Part shown: in pieces, positions 7,990 through 16,243 of the stretch
Layout of the letters: each line of letters starts with the position of its first letter
Position numbering within the stretch: position 1 is the first letter of the stretch
Assembly (NCBI GenBank): GCA_900541205.1
Contig: UQIV01000009.1
Location: 9,946 to 73,945, forward strand
DNA: 64,000 bases
Direction of reading: 5' to 3'
Origin: an uncultured Collinsella sp.
GTDB taxonomy: Bacteria; Actinomycetota; Coriobacteriia; Coriobacteriales; Coriobacteriaceae
The notes under the pieces: model-generated
The model's input: the letters and a program-made list of their open reading frames with translations, nothing else
Told to the model about the DNA's origin: nothing
The model's database searches: none
Made by a program: the position numbers and the translations under genes

Positions 7990-8550
7990 ATGTCCAACAG
8001 CGTTCAGCGTATGGCCAAGGCGGGCGAAAATATCAGGAAGCTTGGTTTTTGCATGGCAGCCGTTTTTGCAGGGATGCTCGTCGCTTTTGCCGCGTTGGTT
8101 GTTTACGTGATTTGGTATGCGGTTGAAAACGTTGCTTCTGTCGATTCTATTGGTGTCGTGACACTTCTCAATGGCGGGTGCATCGTTATCCCAAGCGGAC
8201 TGTGCCTGGCACTCGTTGTGGGTATTTCGCTTGTCGTTTTGTGCGGGATCAGCCGTAACATCTCGCGGGGCGTCTCGCCCTTTACCAAGACGCATGTGCG
8301 GCTTATCCGTGTTCTTGCGCTTGCCTTTGCTGTTAACGCCGCGGTTTCGCTTATTGGTGCCTACGGATCGGTCAATCTTACCATTGGTGGGCTGGAGCTT
8401 TACATCGTGCCTCATTCCTTCGTTATTGAGATTTGCCAAGGCACTACCTTTGATACGGGATCGTTTATCGGCGCAGTTGTCTGTTTGTTTATCTCGGCGA
8501 TCTGGAGTTATGCCTCGCTGCTCCAAGAGCAGTCTGACGAGCTTGTGTAG
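7990..8550 (+). CDS. DUF2975-like membrane protein
   Basis: This 186-residue protein has four predicted transmembrane helices and short loops, matching the layout of DUF2975 proteins, which are commonly encoded next to a small Cro/CI-type regulator. I chose ATG 7990, preceded by GAGGGTGAG; the frame extends upstream over the operator, which argues against earlier starts. The HTH gene starts eight bases after the stop. Its role is probably to sense or transmit a membrane state to the HTH partner, but no function is established from the sequence. Confidence 0.75.
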   Translation: MSNSVQRMAKAGENIRKLGFCMAAVFAGMLVAFAALVVYVIWYAVENVASVDSIGVVTLLNGGCIVIPSGLCLALVVGISLVVLCGISRNISRGVSPFTKTHVRLIRVLALAFAVNAAVSLIGAYGSVNLTIGGLELYIVPHSFVIEICQGTTFDTGSFIGAVVCLFISAIWSYASLLQEQSDELV

Positions 8551-8558
8551 GAGGAAAC

Positions 8559-8888
8559 ATGAGCTATCTCATCATCGAGCTTGAGACGCAGCTGCTTAAG
8601 ACCGGAAAGACCAGCGCCGATCTGATTCGGGCGACGGGGCATACTCCGGCTAATATTTCAAAGCTTAGAAACGGAAAGATAAAAGCTATTCGCCTAAAGA
8701 CGCTTCTCGATATCTGTGATGAGCTTGATTGTCAACCGGGAGATATTATTCAGCGCGTGAGCGAGAAAGAGCTTGAGGAGCTTATTGTCGAGCGCGCAAA
8801 AAATGTCGTGAGACAGATGCGGGATGTCGGAGGCAACGAGGCGTCGCTTCCGACATCAGTCTTTGCTGTAGATTTGAGCGACGAGTAG
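8559..8888 (+). CDS. Cro/CI-type HTH transcriptional regulator
   Basis: The product has 109 residues. The helix-turn-helix covers roughly residues 17-60 (SADLIRATGHTPANISKLRNG then LDICDELDCQPGDII), and a short acidic tail follows. A strong AGGAGG site precedes the ATG. It is co-transcribed with the membrane protein upstream. Matching palindromes lie in front of that gene and in front of the ABC exporter downstream, so it may control both units. The family includes DUF2975-associated YozG-like regulators. Confidence 0.85.
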   Translation: MSYLIIELETQLLKTGKTSADLIRATGHTPANISKLRNGKIKAIRLKTLLDICDELDCQPGDIIQRVSEKELEELIVERAKNVVRQMRDVGGNEASLPTSVFAVDLSDE

Positions 8889-8929
8889 CATAAAGCGAAC
8901 GACTATAACGAAATATCAGCGTAAAGGGG

Positions 8930-8957
8930 CCCGTGTCTAACACGGGTTCTTTCTTTT
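8930..8957 (+). terminator. intrinsic terminator
   Basis: Stem CCCGTGT/ACACGGG (8930-8936 and 8940-8946, loop CTA) is followed by a TTCTTTCTTTT tract. It ends the DUF2975/HTH transcript before the ABC exporter promoter. Confidence 0.88.
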
Positions 8958-8965
8958 AGATTATC

Positions 8966-9016
8966 TTGACAAATAATAGTTATCGAAAAACAATAACAAC
9001 TGATGAAAACGATAAA
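8966..9016 (+). promoter_or_regulatory. promoter region with two operator-like sites
   Basis: A TTGACA box (8966-8971) is followed by TTATCGAAAAACAATAA (8980-8996), a near-perfect palindrome, and then by a second related half-site, GATGAAAACGATAA, at about 9002-9015. The sites overlap where the -10 box and transcript start should be, as expected for repression. They match the site at 7935-7970. Confidence 0.6.
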
Positions 9017-9030
9017 AAAGAAGGAACGAT

Positions 9031-9792
9031 TTGAGCGGTTTTGATATCAAGCAGAACGGGAGGCCAATGAACGCATCAACGATAAAGTTATCAAAGGTGT
9101 CAAAGCGCTATGGGAAACGGCGTGTGTTGCATGATGTTTCCTTCGAGGTGCACCAGTCTGAGCTCTGTGCCCTTGTTGGTGCAAATGGAGCGGGCAAAAG
9201 CACGCTCATTATAATCGTATTGGGCCTCTGTGGGCCATCGTCGGGGAGCGTGGAGCTCTTTGGAGGCAAGTCGAAAAGAGAGCTCAGCCTGATGCGGGCG
9301 CGTGTCGGCTATGTGCCAGATTCCAGCGGAGCATACCAATCCCTCAGCGCGGTTGAGAATCTTCGGATCCGATGTGCGGAATGGGGGCTTGATGAGAATC
9401 GTGAGGTTCCTCGCGTTTTGAACCTAGTTGGACTGGATGCCGATGAAAAAAAGAGCGTGAGCAGTTTTTCTCTGGGAATGAAACGGCGACTGGATATAGC
9501 TACGGCTTTGTTGGGTGACACTGACCTGCTTATTTTTGATGAGCCAGCAAACGGGTTGGACCCGCTGGGCATCGAGAGTATATGGGCCCTTATCGGTCGA
9601 TTGAATCGAGAGCAGGGTAAGACCATGCTCATCTCTAGTCATGATTTGGATGAGTTGGCATCGGTTGCAACAAGCTGCCTGTTTATTCATGACGGCGAAC
9701 TGCTAAAAAAGGAATCGATGGACGTCATAAGGGATGAGGCGTCGTCCCTAAAAGAGTATTACAGGCGCTTGATGAAGGCGGTCTCGCTATGA
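9031..9792 (+). CDS. ABC-2 type exporter ATP-binding protein
   Basis: The product has 253 residues. Walker A is GANGAGKST (residues 50-58), the signature region is SSFSLGMKRRLDIA, Walker B is LLIFDEP and the H-loop is SSHD. The SLGMK-type signature is typical of ABC-2 drug, lantibiotic or Na+ exporters. The TTG start at 9031 follows GAAGGA by five bases; ATG 9067 is an alternative that would shorten the protein by 12 residues. It overlaps the first permease gene by four bases. The A+T-richer codon choice hints that this block may be acquired. Confidence 0.9.
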   Translation: MSGFDIKQNGRPMNASTIKLSKVSKRYGKRRVLHDVSFEVHQSELCALVGANGAGKSTLIIIVLGLCGPSSGSVELFGGKSKRELSLMRARVGYVPDSSGAYQSLSAVENLRIRCAEWGLDENREVPRVLNLVGLDADEKKSVSSFSLGMKRRLDIATALLGDTDLLIFDEPANGLDPLGIESIWALIGRLNREQGKTMLISSHDLDELASVATSCLFIHDGELLKKESMDVIRDEASSLKEYYRRLMKAVSL

Positions 9793-10613
9793 AGCGGGCG
9801 ATCCATCCCATAAAGGCAGATATGATGCGTTTGCACAGGATATTTCCGGCGAAGTTTGGTCTTGCGCTTATGCTGGCGTTCGGCCTTCTCTTCGGCATCT
9901 TTCTAAAAAACGGAACAACGTTGCTCGCCTTTGGCAATAGCGTTTTTGGGGAGGATATTGGTTTCTGCTGGAATGTAATCGATCCTTCTGCACCCGATGA
10001 GTCCCTTGTGCGCAGTGCTTTTGCCGGCACCTCTCTGTTCGTTCCGCTCATCGTTTGCCTGGTAATTCTACAGGAGCGTGGCTATGAAGAGGGCTGCCGA
10101 ATTTCTTTGGCAAGAGGTCTCAACCGCTTTTATGGGGCTCTAGCCCATGCATTTTCGTCTGCTTTAATAATTGGCGCAGCATATTGTGCGCTTTGCCTTC
10201 TTCTGTTTGCAATAGCCATAATACGTGTAGGGCATAACTACTCGCACGAAATGCTAACTGCATTTTTGCCTGCGATGATAATCAACGCCGTATTGGTGAT
10301 ATCGGTTGCGTTGGAGACGGTGACCATCTATCGGATTACAAGCAGCGCCGTATTTAGCGGGGCTGTGGTAATAATCGGATTTGTCATGAGCTTGACGCTC
10401 TACGGAACTTACCTTCAGACGCCCATACCGTCCTTGCGATGGATCTTCTTTCTTCCGGGGTCGTACCTTGGAGTCGGATGTGCCCTTGGGTATAGCGATA
10501 TGGGGCAGCTGACGCTTCTGGGATATGGCGCGGCAGCCAGCTGTCTATCGGTATTGATTTACGCTCTCGTGAGCTTTCGTGCTGGGGGTGTGCTCAATGG
10601 CTCGTCAGACTAG
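9789..10613 (+). CDS. ABC-2 type exporter permease, first subunit
   Basis: This 274-residue integral membrane protein has about six predicted helices. The first follows a basic N-terminus (KRAIHPIKADMMRLHR), and a large extracytoplasmic loop lies between helices one and two. That layout is usual for ABC-2 permeases. The start overlaps the ATPase stop (ATGA), and its end overlaps the second permease by 17 bases, so the three genes form one translationally coupled operon. The substrate is unknown; there is no adjacent lantibiotic or sensor-kinase gene. Confidence 0.82.
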   Translation: MKRAIHPIKADMMRLHRIFPAKFGLALMLAFGLLFGIFLKNGTTLLAFGNSVFGEDIGFCWNVIDPSAPDESLVRSAFAGTSLFVPLIVCLVILQERGYEEGCRISLARGLNRFYGALAHAFSSALIIGAAYCALCLLLFAIAIIRVGHNYSHEMLTAFLPAMIINAVLVISVALETVTIYRITSSAVFSGAVVIIGFVMSLTLYGTYLQTPIPSLRWIFFLPGSYLGVGCALGYSDMGQLTLLGYGAAASCLSVLIYALVSFRAGGVLNGSSD

Positions 10614-11415
10614 AAGATTTCTTCATTCAGAATTGAAGCATGTGAGCAAATGGACGTACGCCTTAATCCTGGTAATTTATGCGTGCGTGGTGGTATTGCA
10701 GCTTAATTCTTTCCCGATGTGGTTCTGTAGCCTCCGTGAGAACAGTTTCTTGGGCTTTTTCCCAGACCCGACGCTTCGGCTGTCGGCAGAGGATGTCCTT
10801 CTATTTGGTAATGCAGAGGTTTTTCGCGGGCTGCTGTTCAACGTAGCCCCGTTGGCTCATGCATTGTTCTTTCCGTTCATCGCGGCTTGCATTGTGCCGC
10901 GCTTTGTCAGTTCGGGCTTTATTGAGGAACCGTGGGGGTTGTCGGAGGCTCGGGGAGGGAAGCGTGTGCGCGCTATCGTTGCGCGAGTGGTGCTGTCTTC
11001 TTTTGCCCTTTTGGGCGCGTTTATCCTGTCGAGTGTCGTTTTGTACTGCCTTAACTGCGCGATCGTTTTAGATGCTCAGCAGTATTTCGACCTGAATATT
11101 TTTTGCTATCGACTTCTTCTGGCGAGTGTCGTCTGCCTTGCATACGTGGTCTCTTGCGTGATCGCTGTTTCCTATTTTGGGTCCGGTTTCGGTCCGATTG
11201 GCATGCTGTTGCTTGTCAACGTTGTAGCGATCTACATACAGCTCGGGGCCAATTCCATGCTTCCGCTTCCAGCCTCGATGCTCATGTGGATTTGTGGCGT
11301 GACCCCGTTGGGGAATGGTCAATGCATTTCGATTCTAATTGACTGCCTCATAAACGTAGCAAGTGTTTTTGCCATTTGCTTTGCCGTCGACCGATTGCGG
11401 TCGAGATTTCTTTGA
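10597..11415 (+). CDS. ABC-2 type exporter permease, second subunit
   Basis: This 272-residue membrane protein is organised like its neighbour: a basic N-terminus (MARQTRRFLHSELKH), one helix, a long external loop and then several helices. It probably pairs with the previous permease as a heterodimer. ATG 10597 has a GGGGGTG site eight bases upstream; a GTG at 10579 is in frame but less well placed. Last gene of the exporter operon. Confidence 0.8.
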   Translation: MARQTRRFLHSELKHVSKWTYALILVIYACVVVLQLNSFPMWFCSLRENSFLGFFPDPTLRLSAEDVLLFGNAEVFRGLLFNVAPLAHALFFPFIAACIVPRFVSSGFIEEPWGLSEARGGKRVRAIVARVVLSSFALLGAFILSSVVLYCLNCAIVLDAQQYFDLNIFCYRLLLASVVCLAYVVSCVIAVSYFGSGFGPIGMLLLVNVVAIYIQLGANSMLPLPASMLMWICGVTPLGNGQCISILIDCLINVASVFAICFAVDRLRSRFL

Positions 11416-11454
11416 TTGTTTGTGAGGGATAATCATACCGAGCATACCAAATAC

Positions 11455-11495
11455 AGGGGGGGGCGGGCACCGTGGCTGGTGTCCGCCCCCCCCCT
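11455..11495. terminator. bidirectional terminator with G-run stem
   Basis: AGGGGGGGGCGGGCACC pairs with GGTGTCCGCCCCCCCCCT around GTGGCT. It lies between the convergent exporter operon and the C26 hydrolase. The long G/C run is a likely site of length variation or sequencing error. Confidence 0.75.
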
Positions 11496-11529
11496 GGCAT
11501 GGAAGGTTTAAGCCTGTGTGATTCGCGAG

Positions 11530-12339
11530 CTAGCGGGCCTGCTTGACCTTTGCCGCTGCCTCGACAAACGACTTCCACAGGTTAAAGTCGGTCTCGAGCG
11601 TCTTCCACGTGTACTCAGGGTGCCATTGCACGCCTAGACAGAATGGCTGGCCTTCGACCTCGATGCACTCGGGAACGCCGTCGGTTGCCTTGGCGACCAA
11701 GCGCGTGCTTTTACCCAGACGGTCGACGCAGCAGTGATGTGCCGAGTTGGTCTGGATCAGCCTGGCGCCGCCAACCGCGCGCTCCAGCAGCGAGCCCGGC
11801 ACGACCTCGACGGGGTGCACGGGATCGTTGAGCACGTGGGTATGGCGCCATTGCGTGCGGCCCTCGCGCGCACCCAGGCTCGGCACGTCCATGCACAGGG
11901 TACCGCCGGTGGCGACGTTGAGCAGCTGCGTGCCGCGGCAGGTGGTAAAGAGCGGCTTTTTGGCGCGGAGCACCTCGTCGACCAGCTTAAACTCAAAGCT
12001 ATCGCGGATCTCGCAGCAGAGGGTGGGGTCGTAGGGTCGATCATCGCCCCAACGTTTGGGATTGACATCGGGACCGCCGGGAATGGCGATGCCGTCGGCG
12101 ATATCAACGTAATGACGGATGACCTCAATGTCCTCGGTGATGGACATCTGCAGCGGCAGGCCGCCGGCGGCAAGAATGGCGTCGACAAAGACACTCGCGA
12201 TTTCCTCATTGGGGGAGAGCATCTCGGTTAAAAACGGCTCTGCCTCTTCCCAACGAGCCGCGACGAGGATGAGTGGGCGGTCGGCGGGGGCGACGTCGAC
12301 GTGCGGGGTGTAGGACGATGAAGTGCGAGTTCCGATCAT
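11530..12339 (-). CDS. gamma-glutamyl-gamma-aminobutyrate hydrolase-like (peptidase C26)
   Basis: This 269-residue class I glutamine-amidotransferase-like hydrolase of the PuuD/C26 family cleaves gamma-glutamyl amide bonds. The nucleophile Cys134 lies in FTTCRGTQLLN, and the catalytic His in GVQWHPEYTW. It has no signal peptide. It lies directly downstream of, and on the same strand as, the polar amino acid importer, which suggests a role in handling glutamine/glutamate-type compounds, though this is inference. The ribosome site is weak. Confidence 0.88.
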   Translation of the reverse strand: MIGTRTSSSYTPHVDVAPADRPLILVAARWEEAEPFLTEMLSPNEEIASVFVDAILAAGGLPLQMSITEDIEVIRHYVDIADGIAIPGGPDVNPKRWGDDRPYDPTLCCEIRDSFEFKLVDEVLRAKKPLFTTCRGTQLLNVATGGTLCMDVPSLGAREGRTQWRHTHVLNDPVHPVEVVPGSLLERAVGGARLIQTNSAHHCCVDRLGKSTRLVAKATDGVPECIEVEGQPFCLGVQWHPEYTWKTLETDFNLWKSFVEAAAKVKQAR

Positions 12340-12390
12340 AGGTGTAGCTTTCGAGTTTGGATGGGCATGGCGGGCGGGTGGGCAGTCTGG

Positions 12391-13155
<765 letters not shown>

Positions 13156-13191
13156 GGTGCTCGGCTCCTTATGATTCGAAATGGTAAAGCG

Positions 13192-14025
13192 TTAGCGGAT
13201 GATGGTCGCGCCGGTCTTGTGCGAAACGTAGACAGCGGCCTTGTTAATCGCGACGTTGATGAGGATGTAGATGACCGCGATTACCAGGTAGACCGACACG
13301 AGAGCGTCGTAGTTGGTAATGAGCACGCGGGCGTTTTGCATGAGGTCGGGGTAGCTCACCACGTAGGCGACGGTGGTGTCCTTGACTACGACCACAAGCT
13401 GCGAAATCAACGACGGAATGATAAATCGAATCGCCTGCGGCAACACGATTTTAAAGGTGATTTTAGCCTTGGAGAGACCAAGCGCCTGGGCCGCCTCGAC
13501 CTGCCCGCGCGGTACGGCGTTGACGCCGGCACGGAAGATCTCGGCAAGTACGCCGGCTGCAGCGAGCGCGACAGGAAGCGTGAGCATCCAAAACGACGGC
13601 AGCGCAATCTTGTACTGAGGCAGCACCAAAAAGAAGAAGTAGATGAACAGCAGGCTCGGCACGCCGCGGAAGAAGTCGGTGAGCACACGGCAGGCCAGCT
13701 GCAGCGGCTTAATGTCGCTCGTGCGGCCGAGCATAAGGCCTAAGCCCAGCACCAGCGCGATGGCGCCAGCGGTGAGTGCGACTTTAACGGTGCCCTCAAA
13801 GCCGGCAAGTAGGAACTTCCAGGTGGTGAGGTGCGTAAAGAAATACCAATAGTGGACCGAAAGCTGGCCGGTCACATAAAAGCGCTGCAACACGAGGACG
13901 ACGAGCGCGGCGACGGCCACAAGCGAGATGGCGGTGCCGATGCGAATCTTGGTGCGCATCTTGGGGCCGGGAGCCTCGTAGAGCGCATCGCGCATGGTGA
14001 GCGCGGAGGTGGAGTGCTTGCTCAT
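13192..14025 (-). CDS. polar amino acid ABC transporter permease
   Basis: This 277-residue inner membrane permease carries the HisM/GlnP EAA motif region EAAQALGLSKAKITFKIVLP near the centre, which docks on the ATPase. It has five to six helices, with an extra cytoplasmic N-terminal stretch of about 25 residues before the first helix. Its ATG overlaps the stop codon of the preceding permease by four bases. It forms a heterodimer with that subunit. Confidence 0.94.
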   Translation of the reverse strand: MSKHSTSALTMRDALYEAPGPKMRTKIRIGTAISLVAVAALVVLVLQRFYVTGQLSVHYWYFFTHLTTWKFLLAGFEGTVKVALTAGAIALVLGLGLMLGRTSDIKPLQLACRVLTDFFRGVPSLLFIYFFFLVLPQYKIALPSFWMLTLPVALAAAGVLAEIFRAGVNAVPRGQVEAAQALGLSKAKITFKIVLPQAIRFIIPSLISQLVVVVKDTTVAYVVSYPDLMQNARVLITNYDALVSVYLVIAVIYILINVAINKAAVYVSHKTGATIIR

Positions 14026-14681
14026 CGGAGGATCCTCACCTTCTTATCGATATAGTTGCCAATGTGACTCACCACAAAGGCCGTGCCCAGGTAGCCGAGT
14101 GCCGAGATAAAGAACGCGGCGACGCCGCCGAGCGAGCGGGTATTGATGTAGCTCACCACGCCGGTGAGCTCTTGCGGCTTAAGCGGCACCTGACTGCCCA
14201 AGGCAGTAGTGAGCATGACGGCGATAAAGAGGTTCGTCATGGGCAGCACGCTCGAGCGCAGCGCCTGCGGAATCACGATCTTGGCGAGGATACGGCTGAA
14301 GCTCATGCCCAGCGAGCGGGCGGCTTCCACCTGACCGACGCCAACGGTGTTGATGCCACTCATGAAGTTCTCGGAGCCAAAGGCAGAACCCAAGAGTACT
14401 GTGGCGACGATAACGCAGGTGCGGTAGGGCAGGACGACCTTGAGCGGCGGCAGTGCGTAGACGACGATGATGAGCAGCGCGATGCCGGGGATGTTACGGA
14501 AGACCTGGACATACAGGTCGCCAAAGACGCGCAGCGGCTTGAGCGGCGACACGCGCATCACAGTGACGGCGACGGCCAGCACCATGGCGATGACAAACGA
14601 CTCAAGCGTCATGCCCCAGGTTGCTAGCAGCGCGTCGATATAGTTCTGGCCATAGAGCGACCAGAGCTCGGAGAGACTCAT
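14022..14681 (-). CDS. polar amino acid ABC transporter permease
   Basis: This 219-residue permease of the GlnP family has five predicted helices and the conserved EAARSLGMSFSRILAKIVIP loop that contacts the ATPase. A GGGAGG site sits just before the ATG. It pairs with the 277-residue permease encoded immediately downstream. It is separated from the binding-protein gene by about 140 bases that contain a hairpin, which probably lowers its expression relative to the binding protein. Confidence 0.94.
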   Translation of the reverse strand: MSLSELWSLYGQNYIDALLATWGMTLESFVIAMVLAVAVTVMRVSPLKPLRVFGDLYVQVFRNIPGIALLIIVVYALPPLKVVLPYRTCVIVATVLLGSAFGSENFMSGINTVGVGQVEAARSLGMSFSRILAKIVIPQALRSSVLPMTNLFIAVMLTTALGSQVPLKPQELTGVVSYINTRSLGGVAAFFISALGYLGTAFVVSHIGNYIDKKVRILR

Positions 14682-14705
14682 GCGGACCTCCCGCCGATAA
14701 GGAAA

Positions 14706-14731
14706 GGGGCTCCCGTGTGTACGGAAGCCCC
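14706..14731 (-). terminator. intra-operon attenuator hairpin
   Basis: On the minus strand, GGGGCTTCCGT and ACGGGAGCCCC pair around ACAC with one mismatch, followed by TTTCCTT. It lies between the binding-protein gene and the first permease, a usual place for partial termination or 3' end protection. Confidence 0.65.
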
Positions 14732-14819
14732 GACAACTCAGTGAGGAAACAGTTTAGCGCAATAAAGCGCATCGTGCGTTTCCGTATGGTTTCGTTGCGG
14801 CCGTTACCAGGCTCGCTGC

Positions 14820-15815
14820 CTAGGCGCCGATTTCGGGCAGCTCGGGAACATTGGTGTCGCCCGTACGGTCGCCGATGCAGATCTGCCACAGCTCGGTCCA
14901 GGTGCCGTCGTCCTCGATCTTCTTAAGGAAGTCGTTAACGAAGGCGACGCCGTCGGAATCGAGCGGCAGACCGATGCCATAGGGCTCCTTGCTGCCGAAG
15001 GGCTTGCCGGCGATCTTGTACTTACCGGGCTCGCGGACCAGGGCGCTCTGCTGCATGTTGTTATCGATGACGTAGGCATCGACGCGGCCCTGCTGGAGTG
15101 CCTGGCGGGCCTCCTCGTCGGTCTTGAACTCCTGCTGGCTGGCCTTGGGAGCGAACTCCTCCAGGATGGCAGGGCCGTTGGAGCCGGACTGGACAGCGAC
15201 GTTCTTGTCGGCCAGGTCGTCGACGCTCTTGATGTCGTCGTTGTCGGCGAGCACCAGGATGGCCTGCTGCGTGTAGTAGTAGGGGCCGGCGAAGGAGACG
15301 AGCTTCTTGCGTTCGTCAGTGATGGTGTAGGTGGCAAAGACAGCGTCGACCTGGCCGTTCTGCAGGACAGACTCGCGCGTGTCCGAGGTCACCTGGGTGA
15401 TCTCGACCTTGTTCTCGCCCAGAATGTAGTTGGACAGGAGCTGTGCGATACCGGCATCGAAGCCGCGGGTCTGACCGTCTTTCTCGTTGAGGAGGGAGAA
15501 GAGCGTGGAGGTCTGAACGCCACCGATCTTAAAGACGCCGGCGTCCTTAACGGCCGTGGCCCAGGTGCTGGCGGCGATGGCATCGTCATCGGCCTTGGGG
15601 CCGTCGTTGACGAGCTTGTCGAATGCCTTGGCATCGAGCGTGGCGGAAACCTCGGTATCCTCGGAGCCCTTGGAGGAGCCGGCGGCGGAACCCTTGTCGG
15701 CCTCGGCGCTGGTGTCGGAGCAGCCGGCAAGACCAAGGCCGGCGACGGTTGCGAAGGTGGCGGCAACGAAGCCGCGGCGGTCGAGAACGACCTGCTGGGA
15801 GAGGTTTTTGCTCAT
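14820..15815 (-). CDS. amino acid ABC transporter substrate-binding lipoprotein
   Basis: This 331-residue extracellular binding protein captures a polar amino acid for the importer. The N-terminus has a Tat-like motif (DRRGFVA) followed by a hydrophobic stretch and the lipobox LAGC, so it is probably exported folded and lipid-anchored at Cys32. A Ser/Ala/Glu-rich linker follows, then a SBP_bac_3 fold with segments such as FDAGIAQLLSNYILG and YYTQQAILVL. A glutamate/glutamine/aspartate-type ligand is likely from the family, but is not proven. Confidence 0.94.
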   Translation of the reverse strand: MSKNLSQQVVLDRRGFVAATFATVAGLGLAGCSDTSAEADKGSAAGSSKGSEDTEVSATLDAKAFDKLVNDGPKADDDAIAASTWATAVKDAGVFKIGGVQTSTLFSLLNEKDGQTRGFDAGIAQLLSNYILGENKVEITQVTSDTRESVLQNGQVDAVFATYTITDERKKLVSFAGPYYYTQQAILVLADNDDIKSVDDLADKNVAVQSGSNGPAILEEFAPKASQQEFKTDEEARQALQQGRVDAYVIDNNMQQSALVREPGKYKIAGKPFGSKEPYGIGLPLDSDGVAFVNDFLKKIEDDGTWTELWQICIGDRTGDTNVPELPEIGA

Positions 15816-15859
15816 GGTAGAACACCTTTCTCAATAAAATCTCTAGCGGTTGAGTAGAG

Positions 15860-15888
15860 TTATACCCTATCCCGCTCAAATGGGTCAA
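15860..15888 (-). promoter_or_regulatory. sigma-70-type promoter of the amino acid importer
   Basis: Reading the minus strand, TTGACC (15883-15888) and TATAAC (15860-15865) are spaced by 17 bases, about 45 bases before the binding-protein ATG. Confidence 0.7.
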
Positions 15889-15935
15889 CACGAAATAACT
15901 CAGAAACATACTTACCTTATGGGTTATTCTACCTA

Positions 15936-15982
15936 CCAAAAAGGGACAGGTTTATTTTGGCAGGTTTTATCTGGTCAAACGC
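15936..15982 (+). repeat. GGGACAGG-core dispersed repeat, copy C
   Basis: This copy is nearly identical to copy B: CCAAAAAGGGACAGG, then TTTATTTTGG, then CAGGTTTTATCTGG. It lies in the intergenic space upstream of the importer promoter. Confidence 0.88.
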
Positions 15983-16039
15983 CGATTATTGCAGCTGAGA
16001 TAGCGTTTTGCGGACGGCGTGGTCGCTCGCGGCAGTCGC

Positions 16040-16045
16040 TATAAT
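16040..16045 (+). promoter_or_regulatory. TATAAT -10 box of a small transcription unit
   Basis: A perfect TATAAT box lies 40 bases before the 21-codon ORF. The -35 region (about 16017-16022, GCGTGG) is weak. Transcription would start near 16052 and end at the terminator at 16206-16243. Confidence 0.55.
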
Positions 16046-16084
16046 GGCGGCAACGCGACGCATATATAAGTAAGGAGATCGCGT

Positions 16085-16150
16085 ATGAACGGTTATTCGT
16101 TTTTCGCACCGACCATGACTTGCTGTTTTGTCTCAATCTGTAACAGTTAG
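16085..16150 (+). CDS. 21-codon small ORF, possible leader or small protein
   Basis: The short frame has a good ribosome site (AAGGAG nine bases before ATG). The peptide starts MNGYSFF, contains three cysteines and ends SICNS. Its last third lies within the left arm of the 63-nt palindrome, so translation would melt or block that structure. It is preceded by TATAAT and followed by a strong terminator with no larger gene on this strand, so it is a stand-alone unit of about 190 nt rather than an obvious attenuator. I know no family for it. Confidence 0.5.
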   Translation: MNGYSFFAPTMTCCFVSICNS

Positions 16151-16189
16151 ACGGGAATTCGGGCCCTAGGTGTTACAGATCGAGACAAA
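16127..16189. repeat. 63-nt palindrome, 19 bp arms
   Basis: Left arm TTTGTCTCAATCTGTAACA (16127-16145) and right arm 16171-16189 pair with a single G-U type mismatch, around a 25 nt loop rich in GGG/CCC. The architecture equals that of 3380-3444 and 7784-7847. The left arm overlaps the end of the 21-codon ORF. Confidence 0.82.
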
Positions 16190-16205
16190 TGAGTTGGGAA
16201 AATAG

Positions 16206-16243
16206 AAACCTCCGCAGGGGCGCTTCCCTTGCGGAGGTTTTCT
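16206..16243. terminator. bidirectional terminator
   Basis: AAACCTCCGCA with GGG pairs with CCC and TGCGGAGGTTT around CGCTT, with T-rich flanks on both strands. It ends the small unit on the plus strand and the DXS-like gene on the minus strand. Confidence 0.88.

Noticed and set aside
9031..11415. Lantibiotic immunity operon
   Set aside because: The ABC-2 arrangement would fit, but no lantibiotic precursor, modification enzyme or two-component system is adjacent, so a substrate cannot be named.
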